A stretch of 64,000 bases of DNA from Volvox africanus (GCA_030268105.1 BSDZ01000094.1:1541001-1605000); one strand, 5' to 3'; positions 1 to 20,166 are shown, counted from the stretch's first letter. Notes: generated by a model from the letters alone, not told the origin. Program-made: numbers and translations.

Positions 1-297
1 AAACCGGATTAGGTTGCATTGAGTTGGGTTGAGGAGTTTGGATCGAGGTTGGGAAACGGGGACAGGAAGGGTGGACGCTGCAATCGGCATGGAGGACGAC
101 CCGCAACCCGCAATACTCTTTCCAGTGCAACGTGTATATATATATACCCCTATACAAAAGATATCATACAAACTATCTGCACTTACATTATCCCCCGCCC
201 CCTCTCGTATAACTCAGTTTCCCGTCCAAACGTCAAGAGCGAACGCGAGCGCGCAGAACCCACTGCCCGCCCCCAACCGGCCGCCCTCGGCCACCAC

Positions 298-2316
298 CTG
301 CGCCGCCTCCACCTCGCCCTTGGCCTCAGCCAAGTAGTCCAGCTCGCGCTCTGCCGCCCGCAGCGCCGCCTCGGCCGCAATCAGCTCCAGCTGGCGCGAC
401 GACTGCACCCCTTTCTGCGCCTCCAGTGCTGCAGAGCGCTGGGACAACCAGGTCTCCACCTGCCTCTGGCGCTCCGGAGCCGGAGGGAGGCGGCGGGACA
501 GCTCCTCGGCCTCGCGTTGGAGGGAGCTAAACACACACACACATGCATACATGGAATAGGGTTAAGACGTCATCAGATACGAATGGAGAAGGAGGAGTAA
601 ACTCAAAAAGGGCTAGATAGTGAGGAAAACGAGGGAAGGGAGCGGAGTAGCAAGGAGTCGCGACAGGCCGCTCTGTTCGCCACCCGCTCACCTCTCCCAC
701 CTGCTCACCTCTCCCACCTGCTCACCTCTCCCACCCGCTCACCTCTCCCACCCGCTCACGTCTCCCACCCGCTCACGTCTCCCACCCGCTCACCTCTCCC
801 ACCCGCTCACGTCTCCCACCCGCTCACCTCTCCCACCCACTAACGTCTCCCACCCGCTCACCTCTCCCACCCGCTCACCTCTCCCACCCGCCCACCCGCT
901 CACCTCTCCCACCCGCTCACGTCTCCCACCCGCTCACCTCTCCCACCCGCTCACCTCTCCCACCCGCTCACCTCTCCCACCCGCTCACGTCTCCCACCCG
1001 CTCACGTCTCCCACCCGCTCACCTCTCCCACCCGCTCACGTCTCCCACCCGCTCACCTCTCCCACCCGCTCACCTCTCCCACCCGCTCACCTCTCCCACC
1101 CGCTCACGTCTCCCACCCGCTAACGTCTCCCACCCGCTCACCCCCCAATTTTTTCGAATCGCACTCGCATTTAACATCCCCTCACAATCTGCTTATCTTC
1201 CGGATTATCCGCGGCGAGCATCCGCAGCAAGTATCCGTGCAGCGGCGCAGCGTTTATTACATGTTAAGTAGCACCTGGTCTCTCCTAGGCTACAGACGCC
1301 CATGTACCTGCCCCTGCCTTATCATTTTCTAATCTTCCCGCCTGGAGCGCAATGAAAATACACGCACCCCGGTCGAGTGGCGAGTACGGAGGAGAGGTGG
1401 AAGGGAGGGGTGAAAACCCTGAAACAGCGCACGTGTGCCCCCATCACCTCCAACCTGGCCCCATCGCGCCCAACCAACCTGATCTCTGCTTCCATGCTCC
1501 GCACCAGATCCGTTGCCTTGTTGGCCTCCAGCAGCACTTCTTCATACCGTTCCTGGTTGGCGTTCACTGCTTTTACAACCGATTGCAACCGTCGCTTCAA
1601 CTGCTCGGGGTCTGCGCCGATGGTGGGCTCCAGCGCTAACCGCGGGGGCTCCTCCCAGGCGGCGACCGGCGAGATGGGCGGGCTTTCATCACCCACGCCT
1701 CCGCCTCCCCCGCTGATGCCGTTGCTGGAGCTAGGGCGCCTGTTGGTGGGGCGCATGGGGGACTGCGCGGCTGCGGCTGTGGCTGCTTTTGTGTGGTGAA
1801 GGGAAACGGCCATTGCACCGGAGCCCATAAGCTCGTGATAGCTGGGGAGGGCGTTATCCTGCTGGTGCTGGACCATATCCTAAAGGGTGGGAGAGGGAGT
1901 GTTGATGACAGAAGGGTTTGGAGGTGAAGGTAATGCGGCGAGGAGCGGGCAGGCGTGGGCAGGCGTCATGGGTTAGTGAATTCGGGGAGGAAGGAGCGGG
2001 TGCCAGCTGAAGCACTGAATTATGATGATCTCACCCGTAGCTTTCTGTTTGTTAGACTTTCGCACGGCAAAGGGACAAAAGGGATTATCAATTGCGCATG
2101 CTGCGTGCGCGCCTTGCCCGGTGACAAGTCGACCCACAAATGCCATATCGACTTATTCGGATGACCACCCCCTAAAGCGGTACTACAAGCCCAGCGAATT
2201 TTTTGAAGGTAATGGCTTTGCACATTTCGCACCTGGTGCAGTGCTGGTGGCAAACGCTCCTCTTCCTCCTCATCCTCCTTCCAAAGCTCTTCCAAATATA
2301 GCTCTTCGGCTTTCAT
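298..2316 (-). CDS. Coiled-coil protein, 5' part of gene (3' end outside window)
   Basis: Three exons on the minus strand join in frame: 2316-2233, 1879-1455 and 526-298, each with plausible GT/AG borders and phases 0, 2 and 0. The start ATG at 2316 opens an acidic leader (MKAEELYLEELWKED then a Glu run). Exon 2 has a low-complexity Ala/Ser/Gly stretch, then a heptad-like helix (QLKRRLQSVVKAVNANQERY). Exon 3 continues with Glu/Ala/Arg/Leu-rich helix (RAAERELDYLAEAKGEVEAA). No catalytic domain is visible, so this looks like a structural or scaffold coiled coil; I do not recognise the family. Exon 3 ends at a possible donor (CAG|GTGGTG) and the rest would lie left of base 1. The second intron carries the 17-bp minisatellite. 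Exon choice is inferred from phase and composition; existence of a gene is fairly likely, exact structure less so. Confidence 0.55.
681..1142. repeat. 17-bp minisatellite, about 27 copies
   Basis: Tandem array of CACCCGCTCACCTCTCC with a C/G variant (CACGTCTCC) interspersed irregularly, plus one shortened unit near 890. It lies in the intron between the exons at 526 and 1455 of the coiled-coil gene. The open frame across it is only a product of the unit having no stop. Confidence 0.9.
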
Positions 2317-5300
2317 TGCCCTCCCGAATTGTCAAAGCAGGGTAAGAAATGTTCAGCCCGTCATCATCAAAACAATTGATCTAACAGCATTTCCACATCA
2401 AAATATCTTGTAGTGCTGCACTGCCAAGGACAGCGTCGTCCAAAGGCACCTTAGAGTACCGTACACTTATGTACGGCTCTCCTTCCATACATAAATTGAC
2501 TGCTTATTCATCATGCTACCGCTGTTCTCTTTACACGTTACGCAGAGATGCAGCCAGGTTTTAAGCTGTTTTATTCAGGCTGATAACCGTTACGTGCAGA
2601 CTGCTTACCGTTGCCTCCTTTGTCTCTGCTATTCCCGATATCCTGGTGGAGTTGAATTCATATAATTTCGAACGGCTGATACCTATATCCGTACACACTC
2701 CATGTCTCTGTTCACCTCACCCCGTATATTCATTTTCATCGGCTGGTATGCAAGGCTGTTTGATACATCCTTTACCGCTAGTCGAAAGGCGCCATTGAAA
2801 ATCCAAGTGATGACCTCTAGTTATATGCCGGGAAGTGTTGATCAGCCTTCTTGCTGGGCGAGTCCAACTCGATATCTTCCATCGCTATTGTGTTTATGCC
2901 GCCGTTTAGCGGGTTCGTAAGGACTAACAAAACTGCCTAGTCTTGACTGTCCTGCTAGTTATGTAACTTTACAAGCATCGAAAGTCCTTACTAACCCGTA
3001 ACAAACAAACATCCTTCTTTAGAAAAGAGTGCTTCAACATCAGTGAATCTAGCGTACAATCTATTAAGAGTAGGAAGGGAGCGTCACGTCAGCAAGTCTC
3101 GGCCTCCGGTTTTCAGCATGACGGATACTCAACTTGAGGAAAAGATGCTTATACCTTAAAACCGTTCAATATCTGAACCCTGGCTAGGTTTCCCTCGGTG
3201 CCATGTGTTTACGTGTTTACGTGCCATGTGTTAAGGGTATCATTATGTCATGTCCGGGTGGCAGGAGCCAAATTAGCGTTTATCCTTGCAATACGCCTTC
3301 AACAAATGCCGTACATACCATGTAGGGCACTTCGCAGGTTGCGCTCGCTCACTTTTTGGTACGGGCCTCTGTTGGTCAGCTGTTACTGATATACCTCGCG
3401 TCGATGTCACCACAATACCTCGTGTAGGCAAGTAAGCACCGCTATTGCATGGAAAGCCTTGTAATGTATGGATCAAAAGTTCTCCGTCTTGGGCTACCTC
3501 GGCTTTTGTCACTCCACATCATGGCACCTACCCCAATAATATACCTCTACAACTAAACATGGTTAGACGCTGGCCTTGATATTACTCCCGCCGTTAGATA
3601 TCCTCCACACATGCTAGGCTGGGGCACACATGATAACCATGACACCTGCGTAGCAACACGGTTTGCTGTGCTGTGGTGTGTGTATGGCTCCTGTTGCCAT
3701 GTTTCCACTGTTTCTGCCGGGCATCAATTTGCCAGCAAAGACGGCAGCTGAACTTTACAGTCGTTGAGGTAGAGTTCGAACCATAAGAGGCAAGAGGCTC
3801 ATAGCTCAAGTCCTCATGCAAACGGTATGGGATCTGGATGACAACTCCCAACTCCTTCACGCTTTGCGCCACACCCCACAACCCTCACCGCAGTTTCATA
3901 TCAATGCACCCCGACTGCGTGCTGGCAAGTTCGCCGCAATCTGTGCCCTAAGCAGGATGTGTTCGCTGAGAGCGAGCCGCAGAGCCCAACGTCTCCACCA
4001 ACATGCATCTCCTGCATCTCCAAAAACATTTTTTAATTCATACGTCGGGGCAAATGCAAAATTGTGGCGTGTACGATCTCTTTTTTTCCAACGTACCCCG
4101 TACAGAAATAATAACTTATACTAGCCGTGCGTGCCAGCACAGAATCATCCCCAGGATTTCAGGTACGACAGCAGAAAATCTTCTGGAGATATTTCACACG
4201 ACCCCTTCTCCGCATATCTCTCAACTACTATTTATCTACCTATCTGCATTGGCCCACCGCAATCAGGGCCCACCTTTATTTTCCACGCACCAAACGGGCG
4301 TGCCTTCCCGCCTTCCTCATTTCCCGCCTTCATCCACGAGCCACAACAACAACGCTGGACATACTGATAACGGGCCATATGGCACACGGACCTACAGACA
4401 TCTAATCCAAACAAAGCATATCATTATTCATTTCGCACGATGATCACAGTGGCTGGCAGTCCTGGGCTTACACATGGCTCGGCTTAAACAGAACCCCTAA
4501 AGGAAATTGCCCATGATGACGCATCCTTGAACCTTGAAGAAGCCCCAATACGAATGTGACACCGGCACTGTGTTGCTAAGGCGACTTCAAAATGGTTGGA
4601 AGCTTCTAAACCAATCCTGAATACAGCTTCGAGCCTATCTTAGCCTGCCCCTTCGCAAGGCGCCGAAAAGCAGAGTAGTGGAAATAAGGAGAGGATGTTC
4701 GGATTTTCGGATATGGACGGAAATTCACGGCAGGTCAGCCGGCGGCGGATAGCAGTGGTGTGCGGCCGCTGCGGCCGAGCGCACGCGCTGTGATTGAGTG
4801 GAAGCTATGGCCTGGCTGGCCGAGCGCACGCACACAACAATAGTTTCCCGTCCGCCGGTGTGACTGCATGGAAAGATACTGCAAGGTCAATCTTAGCAGT
4901 CTCATGCCACGAGACGCGCAAGCGCGGGTGTGGCGTCTTGGTACCTCAAGACCGTGTTCACGACTGCAAGAAGATTCTCGGGTCGCATCTGCCCCCCACC
5001 CTACCGTCCAACAAAACAGCCCATCACCACCACCACCATCGTTCATCATCATCATCATCATCGTCGTCGTCATCGTCCTCATCACCACCACCACCACTAC
5101 CGCCGCCAAAGTAACACCTGGCACAGCTTCACGGCTGTACAGTATGTGTGGTTGATGGCTCCCAAGCGTAAGCCGTAGCTGGTTACGAAAGACTTAGGGC
5201 GTGATTCCCCCTCCCCCATACTGGATATGTTCTTACTCAGGGCCAAGCGGGAAAATTTGCAGCGCCCAAAACCAGGACGCACATACAAGCACACGCATAC

Positions 5301-7200
5301 GCACACGCATACACACACGCATTGGTGGCCGTGTTTTCCACCCTATGACCCCCTGAAGACATGTACGCGCACCGATCACGCCCGCCCGAATGTACTCTTC
5401 CTTGAAACACATGCACGCTTTGGTGCGCATCTAAGACCTCTGCACCAGTTTGGTAACAGGGACGTTGCCCCGGGCAGCTCCAGAGGGACTCCGGAGCCCC
5501 ATCCACGAGCTTTAGCCCCCTTAAGCACCCTTTTCATCACACAACTTCCCTCCGTTTGTGGAGGTGGTGGTGATGGTGGAAGGGCACATACACACATACA
5601 CATACACACGCACAAATACCTAAGCTCAAGACCAGGCAAAGTTTGCAGGCCTGACAGCACGTAGATACATAGATCCGTTATGGAACAGACGGCAACATAC
5701 CTGTAGCTAGTGCTCGCCCCCCTTCAACCTTTTACATCACCTTGAGCCGCAGGCCTTACGACTGGGTGAGGGTCACCTCAAACCGCACATTTGATGGTGC
5801 TCCCAAGGCATCTGTGGTGCTGCAGCCCGAGCGCGCCAGAATCAAGCGCAACACTTCTGTCCTCCTCTATCGACATAGCCGACCTGGACTGTATCCAAAG
5901 CACATGTCCAGTGCAGTCCAGGTTGATGCGTCCCGTACCATCTAATCTGATCCAATCTAGGGAATTCCGATCTGGTGCGATCCATTTGAGTCTGGTCCGC
6001 TTCGGTGGATCGGTTCAGGAAAGCCAGTCCGGTGAACCCGGGCATCCGCACATTGATCACGTGAAAGCCTAGCCGTACTAGTAGGCCATAACGAGGCTGA
6101 AACTCCATTGAACGGAACACGGAAACACCACAAATAACAGCGGTGCCAAGTCCCTATCACAAGCAGTCATTACCCACAATCATTTTCCTGAGCGTGAATG
6201 GACGTACACGGGGCAAATACCGCGGACGCTTCCAAACGCCAAAAGGCACACGACACGTCCAACCCCTTAGTCCGCCCCTAAGTCCAAATGCCAAACCCCA
6301 CCTCGAAAACAAAATGGTGCCGCAGCTGAAGTGCCCTTGGAAAGTAATCCGAAATACGAAGCCACATGCATACGCCGTACACGTAAATCACAATTTGATA
6401 GATAAGTCCATGTTATATTACACGGCCGAGGGATCCTTTCCTCACCGACAGCTGCAACAAAAAAGCCCTGAGGCGAACCCGTGCAGTGCACATGACTCCT
6501 TCATTTTCTATCAGAGTACTGGGAGAGAGGGTGAAAACACGTGTGCGTGGTTGTATATAAATGTACGGTGCGTAAAGCCATGCATGCGCATGTTGCGGTG
6601 GTGATGGCCATAGCCAGTGCCTCATTCGCTGCGGCTGCTGCATTTCTTCTACCCTCCTTCCCTTCCCTTCCCCTGAAATCACGCTTGAATTGCTTCATCT
6701 ATCTGTGAAGCCTAACTAGCTGCGCTGAATGATTAGAATGACTCCACACTAGAGCTGCGCACCTAAATCTATCCTTCACGATGCAGCGAGCGAGATCAAA
6801 GCTACCACCATTCTTGCCTGACTACGACCGACGTTGGCGGCGGCGGGTGGGTGGGTGCGTGGGGGGAAATGCTTTCCTGCAACTCCTGTTGTCCTACACA
6901 ACACCCCCGTGTCTTACCTTCTGCCGCTTGTTTTTCTCCAAACCGTCCTCATCTTCTCGTCCACCGCCCACACCGCCAGCGCTCCTCTCCGCTCCTCCCT
7001 TCCGTTCCCCTACCCTTTTTCCCCTCCCCCTCTCTGCACTCACCGACATCGATACCCTCCACTCTCATCGCTGTCGCCATCAGCCCTGATTTAAAACTCC
7101 AGTTTCCTGAAACCCATTTCACGCCACGAACTTGTACAGTTCTCAATGTCCGGAAAAACTTCGGAGGTTTCCTAATTGCTCCAGGGAGCCCTTCCTAACT
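2317..7200. other. Region without a supportable gene
   Basis: About 4.9 kb between the coiled-coil gene start and the 3' end of the CDK-like gene. It contains CACCAT/CATCAT trinucleotide repeats (about 5025-5102), CA-rich tracts (5275-5325, 5585-5612) and many short unrelated open frames on both strands. None has the splice-consistent, family-like sequence seen in the genes elsewhere. It probably includes the left gene's promoter and the CDK 3' untranslated region. Confidence 0.5.
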
Positions 7201-13758
<6,558 letters not shown>

Positions 13759-14850
13759 CACAGCTGTCGGCGTTCACTGGGGATATATAGGGCTCCTAGA
13801 CCGTTATGCTATACTGCTTGCTACCGCCAGGAGTTTGAAGGGAATAGACCAACAAGCTTCAAAGAGTAAAAGTACGAGTAAAAGCTCTAAAATAGCCACA
13901 GCTTATGCGGGGAACGAATGAGATTAACCGAGCAAGTACTGCAGAAGGCAGACAACCTGAAGAATACGAGCAAAAGCGGTAAAACAATAAATACCGCAAA
14001 AATTCTACGAAGTCTTGAGCAAGAGTTCAGATACGTTGTCTGTGAACTCATTAAATCCAAAAATCTTAACTTCGGCGTGCAATATCACTACAGTAAATAA
14101 GGCCCCTGGTCTTTATTTTTTCATAAGAAGCCGGTAATATTTGTATGTTAATTACTTGTAGGCGACAGCCTGGCGTGATTCGGGTGAAAGAAGCATTGTC
14201 TCAGCTATTGGACGTCAAGGTGCTTAACTTCGCCCACTTCAGCCATAACAATCTATGGGACATTAAATTGTTTACATGGCAACAATTTGAAGTAAGACAA
14301 GTATTGGGGCCTCCCCTTTAGGATTCCGCGTGCCGCACACAACCGTCGGTATTAGTCAGTCACCAATAGAGTTGGGATCTTCGGAGGGATCATAGCAATG
14401 ACATATGAAATTATATGGGAAACATTTAGGGTTGTGACGATGCCGCCGCCGATTGACCCATGGGCCCGAGGGATGCTCGATTCGCCCTCGCCTGGCGAGT
14501 TGGATGCTTTCATCCGCAATAGCCGTAGGAAGTACTGAAAGACGCTATCTTATGATTGGACAATATAATACATGAAGATCTTTACATTTAAATTATTTTT
14601 ACATATAAGAATTATTCAGAACTAATAACAGAACTAAATTGGTGCACGAAACCCGCTCAGATGCCGAGGTTAGACGCAATTCGGGAAGGAATTGGGTCTG
14701 GCCGAAATCATGGCCGACACATCGCTACACAGATTCATATTATGTTGGTTTGGATGCCTCCGCAGTCAACGTACCCTACTTACCACCTTTGTATATCGTC
14801 CACGTCTGCTCGTCCAACTGGGTCACGGCTCACCTCATACGGCGCTTCAC
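13759..14850. other. Intergenic region between divergent genes
   Basis: About 1.1 kb between the CDK-like start (minus) and the nucleoside hydrolase start (plus), so it should hold both promoters. It is AT-richer than the flanking exons. A 60-codon open frame at 13918-14100 has no recognisable family and no supporting context. No convincing TATA box was found for either gene. Confidence 0.5.
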
Positions 14851-17800
14851 ATGGAAGCCGCGCAAAGGACGCTTCCCAGACTGCTGATCATCGATACAGA
14901 CCCTGGTGTCGGTAAGTATAAGTTGGATTTACAAAGCTGATGTTAAATGTGTTTTCCATGAAGCCCGGCAAAAAAGCGCGGAACCCTGAAGCGACGGACG
15001 ATTCTGAGAACGATCTCATCTTTTCTGCACATATGCTCATTTCCCCACGTACGGCAGCATATACTGTCAGGTAGGACAAGAAGGTAAGGGTAAATCCAGA
15101 TCCCAACGGTAGGGATTTTAGTGCTTTAACATTGCCTGAGTCTCTCGTAGAGCGCTGAGAATTCCCACGGTTCCCCACACACATATGCACGAGCACAAAC
15201 ACAAGCACGAACACTGTCCTTTAGGCTTCTCCTTGTGACTCATTTCTACCGGGTGCGGGTGCGGGTGAGGGTGCGGGTGAGGGTGCGGGTGCGGATGGGA
15301 TCGCAGGCCCAGGCCCATGCACATATCACCACCTTACATGGCTGGTGCCATTCCCCCACGTGCTGGGGGAATGGCAGCAACACGATCCCCACATGACGGT
15401 TCGTAATTTGTACTCCCCTCAACAGCAGCAGTGTTGCCCGGTCTGATTTCTTTGCTTCCGAGGTTTCCGCCCCAGGGCTGGTGCAATCCAGCAACTAGGC
15501 GCTTATGTCGCAGCCATATTCCGCAACGGTGAAATAGCGGTGTTTAAGACCAAATGTTGTAGTGTTTTAGTATTTTTACTGGAAATCGCCAACCCTCACG
15601 GGGCTACCGCTTCCGTACTCTGGAGCACAGCTTTTAGGTTCTTGTGGTCTCATTTTGACCCTCGTCCAGATTTTCGTTTTGACTTTGGTATTGAGAGTTT
15701 CAAGGAAGGGTTTCGGGTCGCGGCTTTGCTGAGACCAGAACACATACACACACATAAATGCACGCACAATACACACAACACACCAACACCTACACCTACA
15801 CATCTAGTAATGTCTACGCCCCCCTCCCTCCCTCCCTCCGCCCCTTTACTTCCCTTGATCTGTCTCCACCCAGATGACGCCATGGCCATTCTCATGGCAG
15901 CGAATAACCCCGAGGTTCAGCTGCTGGGAATCACCACAGTGTATGGCAATGTGCCAACTGCACTGGCTACTCAGAACGCTCTCCGGCTGCTTGAGATGAC
16001 GGGACTGTCAGAAGTAAGTAATCATACGGCATTAGAGCGTTAATAACTAGAACGGCATAGTTGTGCAGCATTAGGGTGGCGGGTTCGTTGGTCATCCTTG
16101 TGTTGGGATGGTAAAGTGACCGATCAAATGGCACCAGGGTGACTGAGGGCATCACGAGAGTGAGTGGGAGGGAGTGGGAGGAAGTGGGAGGGGCTCCCAC
16201 CCGACTTCAGCCATACTCGCCGTGCACTCCCGTCTCTGCATAAACACTCTTTAACCCCGACAGCTTTGCACTCCTTCTGCGAGCCCTTTTTCCCTTATCT
16301 GTCTTGAATCTTTTCCTCTGTCGATCTCCCCGCCTCACAGGGCCCACAGGCCGTTGTTGTGGTCCAGGGCGCCGCCCGCTCGCTAAGAGCTGGGGCTGAT
16401 GTGGAGCGCATCGCAGACTTCGTTCACGGGGCGGACGGCTTTGGAGACATCGGCCTGCCGCTGCCTAAAGTGAGGACGCGTTAGGGAGGTTGTGTCATCT
16501 TGTTGGCTGTTGTGAGGCTGGGCATATAAAACCCATCCATCAACCACCAATTTACTACTCACCTGTGGTTCTAAGTATTTTCGTATCACACCAAGATATG
16601 TTATTGCGATATGGCTCTACGTACGGACCCGCGGACTGACGATCCAGCCATCTTCGGCCGCTTACAGCCCTTGTAAGATTGCATTTGCACGGTCACGACG
16701 TGGTGCTCCCTTCCCCAGCATCCGGGCCGGGAGCTCCTCCAGGTCAACGTACGTCACCTCGTAACGCAAGGGCTGGCTCGTGGGCTCCAGAACCCATTTC
16801 ATGTGTGTCTGTGTGTGTGTCTGTATCTTTGTGTTTCTGAGGTCTCGGACCCCCTTCTTGCGCCTTCCAGAGCCATCACTCCAGAGACCACTCGGCTGCT
16901 GAGTTCATCGTCCGTACAGTCAACGCACACCCCGGGCAGGTCACCATTCTGGCTCTGGCGCCGTTGACCAATATCGCCCAGGCGCTGATGCTGGATCCGC
17001 AGCTTGGAGACAAGTGGGTGGGTTCAGTGCGACTGCAGCTGGAGTTCAGTGCGGCCATCACCCCACCTGCTTGCCCCTCATAACCCGCCTACCTTTCCTT
17101 TGTGCCTCCTCACCCGAGCAGGCGGAGCTGGTTATCCTGGGGGGTGCATTTTTCACTGGAGGTGAGCACCCGCACACGCACCCCCACCCCCACCCGCACC
17201 CGCACCTCCCGCACCCCCCCATTACGATTCCTTTTCCTCTTTGTACCGCTTTGATTCGCGGCCTTGGCGACTACCTGGTTTACATCACAGCTCGTTTCCA
17301 CGTTTCCCTCACGTCTAGTCCTCGTTCCTTCAGTATCAGCACCAGCTGGCTCGGTTCATTCGTCTTCCCCCCCACTTCCCCTCATTCCCCCTTCCACCTC
17401 CCTCCTTTCCCCAACACACATCTTCACATTCACTCTCCCTCAGGTAATGTCAACCCTTCTGCGGAGGCCAATATCTTCGGAGACCCCGATGCCGCAGATC
17501 TGGTTCTGGGGTCCACTTCACGACTGCACATATTGGGGTTGGACGTGACGCAGAAGTGCCGACTGACGGGAGAGCAACTGCAGGTGGGAAACACGTGTAT
17601 GTGTATGTGGCTGTGTATGTAGCTGTGGCTGTGTATGTGTGTATGTGTTTTGTGTCGCGACGTGATGGTTAAGCGTGGTTCGCAAACAAGGTTGACCTTC
17701 GTGCTGCGAGAGGAGCTGGAAGAGCAGGAGGAAACGAACGGTGAAGGGCTACATGGAGGGTCTGTCTTTGCCAGTGCCTGTATTTGCCTGTATATGCGCG

Positions 17801-19407
17801 CCAGCCTTTAAATGATGCAATCCTATCCTTGCATCCTCCAACTTGTAGGTGTAATGACAGACACATAGACATACACACACAGACACCCACGAATACACAC
17901 GCCCCCTCCTAGTTGAGCCACAGCCTCTTGTGCCCATCCCATTCCATCTCATTCCATGCCCATCCCATGTCACGACCTATGAGGTTACCGCGCATGATAA
18001 GTATCGCGGCCTCCAGCATCATGCAGCGATATGGTTAGACATTGATTGCTAAATATTTTGGAGCCAAGTACTCAGGCATATTTTGTGTTGTGAACCAAAA
18101 GATATTTGTGCTGTGGCTGGATCGAGCCAGCTTATTTATATCGCTTGGCTGCTCTTGAAAACGTTTTTACTTCTTCAGCGTAAACGACCACTTTGTATAT
18201 CTGTTGCTCTCATTCCTTTTCGGAACGACTTGTAACGGAAGCGTTATACCTGACATTTGGTCGGATTGTGTCAAGAGCTTAGATCGGGACATCTAGCCTT
18301 CAGGTAGTAGGACCCGCTCCTGGGACCCACGGACGAGCTATCAGCAGGATTAACGCATCATAGAGTGCACTCGAGTCCCGATCAAGATCACAGCCGCAGG
18401 CCAAGACCGTGTATTCTGCATATAGTCTGTTTGGTGGACGGTAACTAGGTGTGACACCCATTCTCATCGTCACGCAGGCCATGCATGGCGTGGGAAAGTA
18501 CGGCACCTTCGTTTCTAAGATCTCTCAATTCTACCTCAACTTCCACAGGGTGCGCTCATTCCCGCCATATTTATACCCAACATGGGCTCATAATCCGAAT
18601 GTTCGTTTTCCGGATTTTCGGTATTCCGGTATACGACCAATTCAGCTGCTTTGACGGCTAGGACGCATGTTTAGTAACTTGGCGGCACCTTTCCTATCCT
18701 CTATCGTAAACCAAGGGTGCACGTGCTTGCGTGACTTAGCGTTTAACTTAAAGAGTTGGCTTGATGACTGGTGTGCAGACAGGTTTTACAGGATCTCAAG
18801 CCCTAAAACCCTAAAACCCTAGGATATAACCCCCTGGTTCATACCCCAAGGGGGCATATCGTACCAAAGCCAGTCATTGGTTTCAATCGATCTCACTCTT
18901 GGCGTCCGCCCACCATCAGGAATGGTACGACATGGACGCCATTATGCTACACGATCCCACTGCCATGATAGCGGTGCTACGTCCGGATTTGTTTGAATGG
19001 CGGGCGGGTGCCGTACGGGTGGCCTGCGAAGGTGTCATGAAGGGACAAACCGTCATGGATGGTAAGCATGAATGGGGATATCAAGCGGAAGGGTTTGGTG
19101 GGTATGTCGTACGTACGGGCATTGTACAATCCAGCATCCCTGCCGTGCCCTCTTCTGCCCTCTTCTGCCCTCTTCTTCCTCCTCGGCATCCCCCTTCTCT
19201 CACTGCTCTTCTCTCTGTTCTTCTGACGCGTTGAGGACGAATTCAGCCCCTGCCCCTGCCCCTGCCCCTGCCCCTGCCCCTGCAGCGAGTGTGAAGGGTT
19301 TTCATGGCCACCACGGCTGGGCGGACCGGCCGAAAGTAAATGTCGCTCTCGGGGTGCAGGTGGATGAGGTCGTTCGACTGATTTGTGAGCTGTTGACCGT
19401 CGCTTAA
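14851..19407 (+). CDS. Inosine/uridine-preferring nucleoside hydrolase
   Basis: Ten exons join to 338 aa with every phase matching: 14851-14911, 15874-16013, 16341-16469, 16719-16742, 16871-17017, 17122-17161, 17444-17583, 18478-18549, 18920-19061 and 19286-19407 (TAA). The family (IUNH/URH) cleaves the N-glycosidic bond of ribonucleosides to free base plus ribose in purine and pyrimidine salvage, usually in the cytosol. Hallmarks are the calcium-binding N-terminus DTDPGV-DDAMAI at residues 15-25, VTILALAPLTNIAQAL, ELVILGGAF, NVNPSAEANIFGDPDAAD and the C-terminal MLHDPTAM histidine motif. Length matches the usual 310-340 aa. The ATG at 14851 gives a family-like N-terminus; in-frame ATGs upstream (14692, 14716) could add a leader. 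The third exon might instead begin at 16350. The 24-nt exon 4 is small but keeps the frame. Confidence 0.93.
15251..15294. repeat. GGGTGC/GGGTGA tandem repeat
   Basis: Short G-rich hexanucleotide array in intron 1 of the nucleoside hydrolase gene. Confidence 0.75.
18801..18821. repeat. Interstitial telomere-like tract (CCCTAAAA)n
   Basis: CCCTAAAACCCTAAAACCCT is two full units plus a partial unit of CCCTAAAA, the complement of TTTTAGGG, the telomere unit known from Chlamydomonas and relatives. It sits in the nucleoside hydrolase intron 18550-18919. Confidence 0.7.
19249..19284. repeat. (CCCCTG)n tandem repeat
   Basis: About six CCCCTG units immediately before the last exon of the nucleoside hydrolase; the last unit supplies the CTGCAG splice acceptor of the exon starting at 19286. 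Confidence 0.85.
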
Positions 19408-19803
19408 CAAAGAGCAGCGTACTTGACCATTCTGGAGCAGAGGTAAAATCGTTTATCGGGCTCCAGCATTGGGACGTTGTGGTGAGGTCATTTATCAATG
19501 GGGAATGCAGCTGAGGGGCTGGTCGGGGCTGGCCGCGGCTGTGGAGGGCGAGAATCCCTACGAGGGATCAGATCTAAGAAAGGAAGGTCGACTCGAAGAG
19601 CACAACTCAGCGTGACTCAATTCAGGGAATGCCTCCCGGGTAAGCAACCATATTGTCCTCAAACCAGGGGATTTTTCTTTCATCTCGACACCTATGTTGA
19701 TGGTGGCGGTGGTGGTGGAGATGAGGCAGAGATGGGGAGACGGGTACACCTGGTTTCACATCATTAGGGAGGCAAGGACAATGGCCACAACTATCTATGC
19801 ATC

Positions 19804-19920
19804 GATTCATCTATCTATTCGTTTATGTATGTATGTGTATGTGTATACATATATATGTATATATACATGTATATGTATATATATACATATATATATATAT
19901 GTATATATATACATATATAC
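19804..19920. repeat. TATG/TA-rich microsatellite
   Basis: ATCT, GTAT and TA repeats grade into one another. Downstream of the nucleoside hydrolase; noncoding. Confidence 0.85.
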
Positions 19921-20166
19921 CAGGTGTTCAGGCGTTCAAAAGTAATGTTATGGTTAGAGACTTTGGGAGGACGGGGCTTAACAGCAGTGATTTGTTTCGT
20001 TTTTGGGAGTCTGACTTTGGGTACAGGTCAAGTAACGAAAGCTTTTTCCATTACGGTTGTTACAAGCTTACAAGGGTAAAAAAGGCCAGGGGGCCTTTCG
20101 CGTCCCCTCAGAGCATGATGGAAACCCCTAAACACCACCTGGCCTCATCTCGTAGGAGGTTCACTT

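Noticed and set aside
620..1123. 167-codon Pro/Thr/Ser/His-rich frame
   Set aside because: It is only the stop-free translation of the 17-bp minisatellite; unit length 17 also keeps the other frames repetitive. It lies in an intron.
681..1142. CRISPR-like regular array
   Set aside because: Units are contiguous, with no unique spacers; the same holds for 39205-39377. Eukaryotic minisatellites.
13918..14100. Small gene of 60 codons
   Set aside because: No family, no supporting context, AT-rich; length is within chance expectation.
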